Assembly: GCA_964497635.1 (NCBI GenBank) | Contig: CAZCDB010000026.1 | Span: forward strand, 1-20,006 | Direction of reading: 5' to 3' | Length of the DNA: 20,006 bases | DNA from: CAMDWQ01 sp964497635 | Lineage (GTDB): Bacteria > Omnitrophota > Gorgyraeia > 2-02-FULL-51-18 | Shown here: piece after piece, positions 7,892-15,700 of the stretch | Numbering within the stretch: the stretch's first letter is position 1 | Layout: every line of letters begins with the position of its first letter | Position numbers and translations under genes: made by a program | Notes under the pieces: model-generated | Databases searched by the model: none | What the model was told of the DNA's origin: nothing | Seen by the model: only the letters and a program-made list of their open reading frames with translations

Positions 7892-8637
7892 TGAAAAAAC
7901 CTCGTTTTATGATTTTTTTGTTTTTAATGTTTTTTACGTCAACTTGTTTTGCAGCCGGAGATCTTTTTTCAGAGGCTAATGCCAAATACAAGGCAGGCGA
8001 TTATCCGGCGGCCGCGGTGTTGTATGAACAAATAGTTTCTGCGCAACAGCCTCAAGCGTCAGTTCAGTACAATTTGGGCAATGCGCTTTTTCGTTCTGGT
8101 AAGAAAGGTCTTGCGCTTCTGGCCTACGAGCGAGCCAGCCTTTTGGACCCTCGAGATTCGGACATCGAATGGAACAAGACAGTCTTAAAAAACGCTTTGA
8201 AGGATCATATTGTGGATGAGTCCGGGAATGTATTTGTATCTAGCTTTCAGAAGATCTTAGGCTGGATCACGATGGATGAGATCGCTGTTATCTTAGTTAT
8301 TTTGCTGACGGGATTGTTCTTGATTGCAGCAGTCAATTTTATTTTTCACCGGTCAAAGCCGCTCACTTCCGGTATTGGAGGATTTCTGGTGTTTCTATCC
8401 ATTTTGACCGGAGGTATTTTTTATGGAAAGTGGCTTCTGATTAAAGATCCCCGTGTGGTGGTACTTGCGGCGGAAGCGAGTGCGCGTTATGGTCCTTCTG
8501 AAAAAGAAACAAAGGCGTTTGTGCTGCATGAGGGGGCATCCGCGGTTTTACGCGATCAGACCGAGGACTGGTATTATATTGTATTGCCGGACAACAATAC
8601 GGGTTGGATCCAGAAAAAAAGCTGTGAAATCATCTAG
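7891..8637 (+). CDS. batE: BatE-like protein: TPR, two membrane helices and a C-terminal SH3-like domain
   Basis: This 248-residue protein has a signal peptide (to about residue 22, ending CFAAGD) and TPR units (about 22-90; QYNLGNALFRSGKKGLALLAYERA is the core, written here in parts of the family consensus). Two membrane helices follow at about 130-151 and 160-185, then a bacterial SH3-type domain (about 190-248) ending with a W-x-x-x-x-x-C pattern near GWIQ. With two helices between them, the TPR and SH3 parts should both lie in the periplasm; SH3b domains often bind peptidoglycan or peptides. ATG 7891 is preceded by GAGAGG at 7874-7879 and overlaps the batD stop by one base. TPR-SH3 proteins are known in bat operons; the symbol is by position and layout. 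Confidence 0.85.
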   Translation: MKKPRFMIFLFLMFFTSTCFAAGDLFSEANAKYKAGDYPAAAVLYEQIVSAQQPQASVQYNLGNALFRSGKKGLALLAYERASLLDPRDSDIEWNKTVLKNALKDHIVDESGNVFVSSFQKILGWITMDEIAVILVILLTGLFLIAAVNFIFHRSKPLTSGIGGFLVFLSILTGGIFYGKWLLIKDPRVVVLAAEASARYGPSEKETKAFVLHEGASAVLRDQTEDWYYIVLPDNNTGWIQKKSCEII

Positions 8638-9016
8638 AATTACTTCCGAAAAAAAACCAGCCGTTATTTTGGTGGGGCATGGCAGTCGTCAGACTCGTTT
8701 CAGTGTGGCGATGGAAAAAGTGGCGCGGGGGCTTAAGAAAGACAAGAAATTTTTAGGGGTTGTTTGTGCATATCTTGAGATTGCCAAGCCTTCGATCGCA
8801 GAAGCGATTGAGGTTTGGGCCAGAAGAGGTGCTCGTCAGATCCGGGTTTTACCTTATTTTGTTTTGAGTGGTCGCCATGTGGTGTCTCATATTCCTGAGA
8901 TTATCGCGGAGGCCAAGAAAAAGTATCGTGGCAAGGTGAAGATCAAGCTCTGTCCCTATTTAGGGTATGATGAAGCTTTGGTGGCCTTGGCCAAAAAAAG
9001 GATTGGAGTGTTTTAA
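8624..9016 (+). CDS. cbiX: Small CbiX-type sirohydrochlorin chelatase
   Basis: This 130-residue protein is a single-domain (short) CbiX-type chelatase, which inserts cobalt (or iron) into sirohydrochlorin. The first catalytic His lies in VGHGSR (H19) and the second in GRHVVSHIP (H85). The stretch VCAYLEIAKPSIAEAI is family-typical (usually FLE-x-x-x-P). The only sensible start is GTG 8624, 14 bases inside the previous gene and with no good ribosome site, so coupled translation is likely. Short forms act as dimers, whereas the long bacterial forms carry two domains. With cobO just downstream, a cobalt role in corrinoid synthesis is more likely than siroheme, but the metal cannot be read from sequence. 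Confidence 0.87.
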   Translation: MKSSRITSEKKPAVILVGHGSRQTRFSVAMEKVARGLKKDKKFLGVVCAYLEIAKPSIAEAIEVWARRGARQIRVLPYFVLSGRHVVSHIPEIIAEAKKKYRGKVKIKLCPYLGYDEALVALAKKRIGVF

Positions 9017-9442
9017 TTGAAAAACGGATTGGGGCAGGACCGCAACGTGATCGCCTGCGGCGTCGCGATTGTGCGGCGGGATCGCGAGTTTTTGATTTCC
9101 CAACGGAAAAAAAATGACTCTTTCGGGGGTTACTGGGAGTTTCCCGGAGGTAAACGCAACGAGGGTGAGTCCTTTGAGGACTGCGTTGTCCGTGAGGCCC
9201 GCGAAGAAACCGGCATCGAGATCAAAGTGGAACAGAAGCTCATGGAGCTTCGTCGCCCCTACAATGAGAAAATTATTTGGCTTAATTTTTATCTTTGCAC
9301 GCATATCTCCGGAGAACCCAAGGCTATTGATTGCCAAAAGGCGCGGTGGGCGGATTTGAAGGAGCTTCGCCAGTTTAAATTTCCGCCTGCCAATGATAAA
9401 GTCATCCGTAAGCTTGAGGAGTCTTTTGGTTCAGGCGCCTAA
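9017..9442 (+). CDS. Nudix hydrolase, MutT-like
   Basis: This 141-residue Nudix enzyme has a complete signature G-x5-E-x7-R-E-x2-E-E-x-G at residues 45-67 (GGKRNEGESFEDC, then REAREETGI), with the metal-binding glutamates intact. The N-terminus (VIACGVAIVRRDREFLISQR) and overall size match MutT-type enzymes that clear oxidised dGTP, though other nucleotide substrates are possible. The start is TTG 9017, directly after the cbiX stop and with GGAG at 9005-9008. It lies between two corrinoid genes, and in a bat (oxygen-tolerance) operon a role against oxidised nucleotides would make sense, but that link is inference. Confidence 0.9.
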   Translation: MKNGLGQDRNVIACGVAIVRRDREFLISQRKKNDSFGGYWEFPGGKRNEGESFEDCVVREAREETGIEIKVEQKLMELRRPYNEKIIWLNFYLCTHISGEPKAIDCQKARWADLKELRQFKFPPANDKVIRKLEESFGSGA

Positions 9443-9983
9443 AAATCGCGGGCTGGTGATTGTCTACACCGGCGATGGAAAAGGAAAGACCTCCGCGGCC
9501 TTAGGAAATTGTTTGCGGGCTCTGGGCCATGGGATGAGGGTTTTGATCATCCAATTTTTTAAAGGGGATTGGCCCGTAGTTTTTGGGGAGCTTGAAAGCG
9601 CCAAAGCTCATCCCAACCTTGAAATCTTTCAACTGGGTAAGGGTTTCGTCAAGATCATGGGAGATCAAAAGCCCCTCTCAGAGCATCGGTTTGCCGCACA
9701 AGAAGCAGTTACTTTCGCTAAGGACAAAATTTACTCAGGAGCTTACGATGTTGTCGTATTGGACGAGGTCCTTTACGCCATTGATACCTTAGACGTAAAG
9801 CTGGTCCATCTTGAGGAGGTGCTTGAAATGATCGATCAGAAACCTGTTCACACCCATCTAATTCTTACCGGCCGCAACGCCAAGCCTGAAATCATCAACC
9901 GTGCGGACCTGGTCACAGAGATGAAAGAGATTAAACACCCCTTTCAAAAAGGAGTGATGGCACAGAAGGGAATTGATTTTTAA
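9426..9983 (+). CDS. cobO: Cob(I)yrinic acid a,c-diamide / cob(I)alamin adenosyltransferase, CobO/BtuR type
   Basis: This protein of about 185 residues transfers the adenosyl group from ATP to reduced corrinoids, making adenosylcobalamin. The P-loop YTGDGKGKTSAAL is at residues 14-26; the acidic motif VVLDEVLYAI and the ending HPFQKGVMAQKGIDF are characteristic of the CobO/BtuR family. The start is uncertain. TTG 9426 has GAGGAG at 9416-9421 but a tight four-base gap; ATG 9393 lacks a ribosome site and would add 11 residues and a 50-base overlap with the Nudix gene. Either way the gene begins inside its neighbour. It ends in TAATG, sharing one base with glpK. With cbiX this points to cobalamin synthesis or salvage. 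Confidence 0.93.
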   Translation: MVQAPKNRGLVIVYTGDGKGKTSAALGNCLRALGHGMRVLIIQFFKGDWPVVFGELESAKAHPNLEIFQLGKGFVKIMGDQKPLSEHRFAAQEAVTFAKDKIYSGAYDVVVLDEVLYAIDTLDVKLVHLEEVLEMIDQKPVHTHLILTGRNAKPEIINRADLVTEMKEIKHPFQKGVMAQKGIDF

Positions 9984-11470
9984 TGAAAAAATATATTTTA
10001 GCCCTTGATTTGGGGACGACGGGCAACCGTGCGATTGTTTTTGATCGGCGGCAGAGGATCACCTGCCAAGAGTATCAAGAGTTTCGACAGATTTTCCCGA
10101 AGCCTGGCTGGGTGGAACATGACGCCCAGGAGATTTGGCAGAGTGTTCAAAAAATTTTAGCCAAAACTTTTAAAAAAATAAAATTGGATGATATCGCTGC
10201 GATCGGGATCACCAATCAGCGCGAAACGGTTTTGATCTGGGACAAAAAAACGGGCAAGCCTTTACACAACGCCATTGTGTGGCAGTGCCGGCGTACGGCA
10301 CCCTTCTGTGAAGCGCTCAAGAAAAAAGGTTTTGAAAAAGAAATCCATTCCAAAACAGGACTGTTTTTGGATGCTTATTTTAGCGCGAGCAAACTCACGT
10401 GGCTTTTGGATCACATCCAAGGCGCGCGGGCGAAGGCCGTGAAGGGTGAGCTTCTTTGCGGCACGATTGATTCCTGGATTATTTGGAAACTCTCCGGTGG
10501 AAAATCTCATGTGACGGACTCATCCAACGCTTCTCGGACCATGCTTTTTAATTTAAAAACAAAACGCTGGGACGCGTCTCTTTGTAAACTTTTCCAAGTG
10601 CCTCAAAATATTTTGCCTCAAGTGGTTCCCTCAAGCGGTATCTGCGGCCAGCTGGATGCCGCATTATTTGGAAAAAGTATTCCCATCGCCGGGGTGGTGG
10701 GTGATCAGCAAGCGGCCTCGTTTGCACAAGGGTGTTTTAAAGCCGGAACTATCAAAAATACTTATGGCACGGGTCTTTTTATGCTGGAGAGTACAGGAAC
10801 CACTCCTAAGTTTTCTAAAAATCTTTTAACGACGGTGGCCTGGTCCTTGGGAGATTTAAAACACACGGAATACGCGGTGGAAGGCAGTGTGTTTATCGGT
10901 GGGGCCGCTATTCAGTGGTTGCGGGATGGGCTCAAAATTATTCCGAGCGCCAAAGAAGCCAAGAAGATGGCAGAGAGTCTCTCATCCAATGAAGGAGTTT
11001 ATTTTGTCCCGGCGCTGGTGGGCTTGGGCGCGCCTTATTGGGACCCCAACGCTCGAGGAACTTTTCTTGGGATTACGCGCGGAACCAAAAGAGAGCATTT
11101 TGTTCGCGCGGCTCTGGAAGCGATCGCGTATCAGACACGTGATGTTTTAGAAGTGATGAAAAAAGACACAGGCCGTGTTTTTAAGTCTCTGCGCGTGGAT
11201 GGAGGAGCCTCGGCCAATGATTTTCTGATGCAATTTCAGGCAGACATTTTGGGGATACCCGTTGAACGGCCGCGGGTGCGTGAGACCACGGCTCTAGGCG
11301 CGGCAGGACTGGCCGGTATCGCGGTCGGATTTTGGAAAAATCCGGAGGAGTTTAATCGTTTGCGCGCAGTTGATAAAACATTTTATCCCGATCCAAAATT
11401 TAAAGGCCGGGAAGCGCTTTATGTGGGTTGGAAAGAGGCGGTGAAACGCTCAAGAAACTGGATCCGATGA
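9983..11470 (+). CDS. glpK: Glycerol kinase, FGGY family
   Basis: This 495-residue kinase (normal length) phosphorylates glycerol to sn-glycerol 3-phosphate, the backbone for phospholipids and an entry to glycolysis. The N-terminal phosphate loop is DLGTTGNRA (residues 9-17). Glycerol-contact residues seen in characterised enzymes are present: R80 and E81 in NQRE, Y132, and D241 and Q242 in GDQQA. The C-terminal motif VDGGASANDFLMQFQADIL is typical. The DLGTTGN loop differs from the DQGTTSS of E. coli GlpK but is seen in other GlpK subgroups. No glycerol facilitator or glycerol-3-phosphate dehydrogenase gene is adjacent. The ATG overlaps the cobO stop by one base. Confidence 0.95.
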   Translation: MKKYILALDLGTTGNRAIVFDRRQRITCQEYQEFRQIFPKPGWVEHDAQEIWQSVQKILAKTFKKIKLDDIAAIGITNQRETVLIWDKKTGKPLHNAIVWQCRRTAPFCEALKKKGFEKEIHSKTGLFLDAYFSASKLTWLLDHIQGARAKAVKGELLCGTIDSWIIWKLSGGKSHVTDSSNASRTMLFNLKTKRWDASLCKLFQVPQNILPQVVPSSGICGQLDAALFGKSIPIAGVVGDQQAASFAQGCFKAGTIKNTYGTGLFMLESTGTTPKFSKNLLTTVAWSLGDLKHTEYAVEGSVFIGGAAIQWLRDGLKIIPSAKEAKKMAESLSSNEGVYFVPALVGLGAPYWDPNARGTFLGITRGTKREHFVRAALEAIAYQTRDVLEVMKKDTGRVFKSLRVDGGASANDFLMQFQADILGIPVERPRVRETTALGAAGLAGIAVGFWKNPEEFNRLRAVDKTFYPDPKFKGREALYVGWKEAVKRSRNWIR

Positions 11471-11913
11471 AGATCCGATTTTGTTTGGGTTGGGTCTCGG
11501 GGGGAAATATCGCCAAGTCTTTTAAATCGGGGGATGCGTTTGCTTTGTTTCAAGAGTACACGGATCGTATCGGAAAATTTGGCGAATGCTCGACAACCAA
11601 GCTAGACACAGAAAAAAAATCCGGTAGCAAGTTTTGGCTCTGCCACACCGCCAAAAACGCCAAAATGTTTTCATCTGAAGAACTTGCCAGGGCCCTCCAA
11701 AACCTAAGAAATTCCGGAACTAAAGAACTGCAGATTGCCATCGGTCCCGCAAACGGCTTTTCTGCCAAAGACGTGGAGAGTCTAAAACCTGATCTTTTGT
11801 GGTCCTTTGGCCCGATGACGCTCCCGCATGAGCTAGCCGCCGTTATCGCCTCTGAACAGATCTACCGCGCCCACGCGATCATTCACCGGCTACCGTATCA
11901 CTGCGGGCATTAA
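11467..11913 (+). CDS. rlmH: RlmH-like SPOUT methyltransferase (23S rRNA, pseudouridine-1915 N3), divergent
   Basis: This 148-residue protein matches RlmH in size and in its C-terminal half: LWSFGPMTLPHELAAVIASE followed by QIYRAHAIIHRLPYH, the pattern that ends RlmH proteins. RlmH methylates a pseudouridine in helix 69 of 23S rRNA on 70S ribosomes, using S-adenosylmethionine. Two features are odd. The cofactor loop, usually IGGPxG, reads IGPANGF (residues 92-98), and the usual C-terminal YHR is YHC followed by Gly-His. The N-terminal half is poorly conserved. ATG 11467 overlaps the glpK stop (ATGA) and has little ribosome site, so coupling is likely. It is the last gene of the first operon. 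Confidence 0.82.
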   Translation: MKIRFCLGWVSGGNIAKSFKSGDAFALFQEYTDRIGKFGECSTTKLDTEKKSGSKFWLCHTAKNAKMFSSEELARALQNLRNSGTKELQIAIGPANGFSAKDVESLKPDLLWSFGPMTLPHELAAVIASEQIYRAHAIIHRLPYHCGH

Positions 11914-11952
11914 TGAGCTTATATTATTTTGGCGTGATGAATCAGGTGAAGC

Positions 11953-11961
11953 TGTTAGAAT
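11953..11961 (+). promoter_or_regulatory. Predicted extended -10 promoter giving a leaderless transcript
   Basis: TGTTAGAAT at 11953-11961 is an extended -10 element (TGn plus TAGAAT). No good -35 sits 16-18 bp upstream; TTGGCG at 11929-11934 is too far. Transcription would be expected to start about 7-8 bases after 11961, at or one base before the A of the ATG at 11969. No Shine-Dalgarno site is at a workable distance (AGGTGA at 11944-11949 is 19 bases away), which fits leaderless translation. Confidence 0.4.
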
Positions 11962-11968
11962 ATTATCT

Positions 11969-12712
11969 ATGAAATGGATCCTCACAACTCTCATTCAAGC
12001 TCTTTTTTCTTTATTTATGTATGCCATGGCGGTGGTGTTCTTTGGCGCTGCTTTGGTGCCGGCTCTTGCTTTATTTTTTAAAGTTTTAGAAACCTCACAA
12101 AACTATCCTCCGCTTTTAAAGTACTTCTGCTTAGGTATCTCGATTGGAGGAGGCTATTTTATTTTTGGTTTTATGCTCATCCTTCTTGTGGGTGGGTTTC
12201 GGACTCTATTTCGTCTCCGTTTAAAAGAGGGAAATTATCCTTTAGTCTCGTTTGAGGCAATGAAGTGGGGTTTCATTAGCTCGTTGTATCTGATCATCAA
12301 TCTGACTTTTGTTGATTTTATTCTTCTGACGCCTTTTGCCAATCTTCTGTTTCGACTTCTAGGGGCTAAGCTGGGGAAAAATGTCCAATTTAATTCAAAA
12401 TTGGTATTTGATGCCACACTGCTTGAAATTGGAGATAACACCGTGATTGGAGGAGGGGCCATCATTATCGGTCACATTGTTGAGCGTGGCGTCCTCAAAC
12501 TAAAAAAGGTCAAAATAGGCAGCAATGTCACGATTGGCTCACATTCAACCATCATGCCAGGATGTGAGATCGGGGACCGTGCGATTATTGGAGCCAGCGC
12601 TGTCTTGCTGAAAGATACTAAAGTGGACCCCCGGGACGTTTGGTTTGGGATTCCCGCAGAGTCGATGAGAAAAAAGATCCATAAGGAGTCTGGCGAGTCC
12701 CATCCACAGTAG
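11969..12712 (+). CDS. Membrane-anchored left-handed beta-helix (hexapeptide-repeat) acyltransferase-like protein
   Basis: This 247-residue protein has three hydrophobic segments in its first half (about residues 5-36, 48-75 and 95-125). A left-handed beta-helix follows (about 135-235) made of hexapeptide repeats such as LEIGDNTVIGGGAIIIG and VKIGSNVTIGSHSTIMPGCEIGDRAIIGASAV. Such domains usually transfer acetyl or other acyl groups from CoA or ACP. It ends with WFGIPAES, typical of sugar or cell-surface acetyltransferases. The substrate is unknown; a lipid or envelope-glycan target fits the membrane segments and the lipid genes that follow. The start ATG 11969 has no ribosome site. It is a single-gene unit between two operons. 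Confidence 0.82.
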   Translation: MKWILTTLIQALFSLFMYAMAVVFFGAALVPALALFFKVLETSQNYPPLLKYFCLGISIGGGYFIFGFMLILLVGGFRTLFRLRLKEGNYPLVSFEAMKWGFISSLYLIINLTFVDFILLTPFANLLFRLLGAKLGKNVQFNSKLVFDATLLEIGDNTVIGGGAIIIGHIVERGVLKLKKVKIGSNVTIGSHSTIMPGCEIGDRAIIGASAVLLKDTKVDPRDVWFGIPAESMRKKIHKESGESHPQ

Positions 12713-12733
12713 GGATTATTTTTTGCCCTATAC

Positions 12734-12762
12734 TTGCAATATCAATAGTTTACATGTAAACT
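12734..12762 (+). promoter_or_regulatory. Predicted promoter of the acyltransferase-synthetase/marR operon
   Basis: TTGCAA at 12734-12739 and TAAACT at 12757-12762 are separated by 17 bp and make a moderate sigma-70-type promoter. The -10 lies inside the palindrome at 12746-12763, so a protein bound there would block RNA polymerase. The downstream gene has GGAG at 12777-12780, seven bases before its ATG. Confidence 0.5.
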
Positions 12763-12763
12763 A
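12746..12763. promoter_or_regulatory. Perfect 18-bp palindrome, likely operator for the MarR protein
   Basis: TAGTTTACATGTAAACTA is identical to its own reverse complement over all 18 bases and lies 24 bases before the ATG of the fusion gene. Size and symmetry suit a dimeric winged-helix repressor, and the third gene of the same operon encodes one. It resembles the AGTTTGA-type palindromes bound by the MarR-family fatty-acid regulator FabT, though that is only similarity by eye. I saw no second copy in the window. Confidence 0.7.
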
Positions 12764-12787
12764 ATAAGAGAGGATCGGAGTCTGACC

Positions 12788-15700
12788 ATGGATACACAAA
12801 AGTCTCTAAAAGGAGTTTTCGGGAATCCAGATTTTATAAAGCTTTGGCTGGGCCAGATTCTTTCCTATATTGGCGACCGGATTATCCAGATCGCCTTTTT
12901 AGGCTGGTTGATTGCTTCCTACGGGAAGTCCGGCTCAGAGATTAGCAGGGTCACTTTTTTTAGCCTACTCCCTTCCTTTGTCCTTGGGGGAATGGTGGGA
13001 ATCGCGGTGGACCGGTTTTCACGAAAATGGATCCTTGTCTCCAGCAATGTCCTACGTGCTGTTCTTGTATTGGTCGTTGCTACATTTTTTATCAGTAAAA
13101 ACCCACCTATTTTTTTAATTTATTCGATTTTATTTTTGATGGGCCTTTGCACGGCATTTTTTGTCCCGGCCAGACTTTCTATTCTTCCGAATATTGTTAA
13201 AGATGAGGATCTTCAGACTGCCAATGCCCTCAGCGCTGCGGCGGGGATGATTGCGACGCTTATCGGAACTTATTTGGCGGGTATTCTTATCCAAAGAAGT
13301 GGGTATATGACGGGGTTCATCACCAATGGCATTCTCTATCTTTTTGCAGCTCTTATTTTATTTTCCCTAAGACCTAGTGGGGTCAGGACAAAAGATTCAG
13401 CAGAAAAAGAGGCTTCTGGTGGCGGAATGAAGGAGGCTGTTGCTTATCTGGCATCGCACAAAAGCGCTAGAGAGCTTATTATCCTGTCGACGATTCTATC
13501 ATTTGTGTCGTCCTTTTTTTACATCGCACTCACAGTGCTTGCCATGGATTATTATCACCTCGGGACCGAGGGCGTTGGCAAGCTCTTAAGTATGCTTGGG
13601 ATTGGTATGTTGATCGGATCGGCTTTAGCCGCAAGCTTTAAGAAAAATGTACGACCCAGCCATCTAATCATCATTGCATTCACCACTCTTTTTATTACGA
13701 CGGCCTCCGCCAAACTAGTCAATACTTACTCCCTGGCATGGATCTGGCTGACCTTGATTGGAGTATCGAATGCCATTATTTTGGTGACGGTGGATACGAT
13801 TATGCAAAAAAGTACTCCTGACCGATTTCGAGGAAAAGTGTTTGGCTTGAGGGCGATGGTCACCAACGGAGTATTTCTTGTTTCCCTTTTAGGGGTGGGG
13901 GAGCTTCTTAAATTTGCGTCGCCTTTTGAGGTTTTCTCGATCTTATCGCTGACGAGTTTGTTGGTCGCCGTCTTCGTTCTTTTTATCCATGAAAATTTTG
14001 CCTATCAGCTATTTCGATTTTTTATCAGAATTATTTTAAAAGTTTTTTTCTCTCTTCAGGTAGAGGGGGAAGAATTTCTTCGATACAAAGACAAGGTCAT
14101 TCTTGCGGGGAACCACACGGGGTTTTTGGATGGCCCGCTACTCATTTCAACGTTTCATCGTCCGGTCCGATTTTTGGTGAGCGCAAAAGTTTTTTCTTGG
14201 CCTGTGATTGGTTTTTTGATCAAAAAAGCAGGAGTGATTCCTGTGGTTGAGAAAAAAGGAGTGGTGGCTCTAAGCCACGCGCTGAGTGAACTTCAGCGGG
14301 GTCATGCGATTGGCATTTTTCCTGAGGGAAAGCTGTCTCAGGATGGGAAGGTAGGTTCTTTTTATCGAGGGGTCTCTAAACTTCATAAGGATTCGGGCGC
14401 TCCGATCATTCCTTTTGTGATTCATGGGGGTTTTGAAGCATGGCCCTGGAATCGTAAATTTCCCAAAGCAAGACGCGTGACGCTTCAATTTGGACAGCCG
14501 ATCAAATCCTATGCTAAGTCTGAACAGGAGCTTCTCAAAGAACTTCGTGAGCGTGTGCAATTTATGAAGGAAGCGCTTGAAAGGCGCGATACTTTTAAAA
14601 ATGAGGAGGGTGCTTATGAAAAAAGTGCCCTTTCTCTGATGCAGCAGAAGTCAGATGTCTATGGGGGGAGATCGGCTCTGCTTTTAAAAGAAAAAACAGG
14701 CTGGAAAGAGTTGAGCTATATTGAGCTCTCACGAAAAGCGCGGGATCTTTCGGATTATTTGATCGAAAGCGGGTTCAGTCCAAAAGAAAGGATTGCGATC
14801 CTCTCGGAGTCTCGCCCTGAGTGGGCCATCGCATTCTTTGCGTCTATTCGAAGCGGAGCGATCACGGTTCCATTGGACATTAAGTTGACGGACGCGGAGC
14901 TTAAGTCCATCTTATCGGATGCAAAGCCTAAAATTTTATTTGTATCCAAAGAACATCTTCCTTCCGCAAAGGTTCTTAAGGAAGCCATCTCATCTATAGA
15001 AAAAGTGGTTATTCTTGAGGATGTATCTGAAATCGAATTTCCTGCGTACGGGGCGCTTCGGTCACAAAATCCCCGCGAAGGGATCGAGAGAAAGCCGGAT
15101 GAGACAGCGCTGATTATCTATACCTCAGGAACCACCGGAAATCCGAAGGGAGTGATGATTTCATTCTCCAATCTTATATTTCAGGTGCGAAGTTTTGAAG
15201 AGATTATGCAGCTCTCATCAAACGATATGTTTCTCTCAATCCTACCCTTAAACCATCTTTTAGAATTGACCGCAGGTTTTATGGGGGTGCTGCATGCGGG
15301 TGGGCGGATTTGTTACTGCCAAAGCCTTCACCCGCAGGAAATTGCAAGGACGATGAAAGAAAAGAAAGTCACTTTTATGATCACTGTCCCGCTATTTTTG
15401 AAGTTATTGAAAGGAAGTGTGGAAAAGCAGATCAAAAAATCAGGGGAAGCCAAGCAAAAATTATTTAAAGCGATGTTTTATTTGGCGAAAGCCATCCCCT
15501 CCCACAGTTTTAGAAAAATACTTTTTTCTGAAATTCATCAACAGTTTGGGGGAAGGTTGCGAGGATTTTTATCCGGAGGAGCGCCTTTAGATCTAGAAGT
15601 CGCCCAGTTTTTTGACACGATCGGAATTCCTGTGTATCAGGGCTACGGCTTAAGTGAGACAAGTCCTGTGATCTCAGGGAATACGCCGACTCACAATCGT

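Noticed and set aside
172..8637. Possible anti-phage defence system built on MoxR and vWA proteins
   Set aside because: MoxR-vWA pairs occur in some defence loci, but here the full DUF58-BatA-BatB-BatC-BatD-BatE order, signal peptides and housekeeping neighbours fit the known chromosomal Bat operon. No nuclease or toxin-like effector is present.
12710..12731. Possible terminator hairpin TAGGG...CCCTA after the beta-helix gene
   Set aside because: The stem is only five or six pairs with an 11-base loop, and no run of T follows it; the T-run lies inside the loop.
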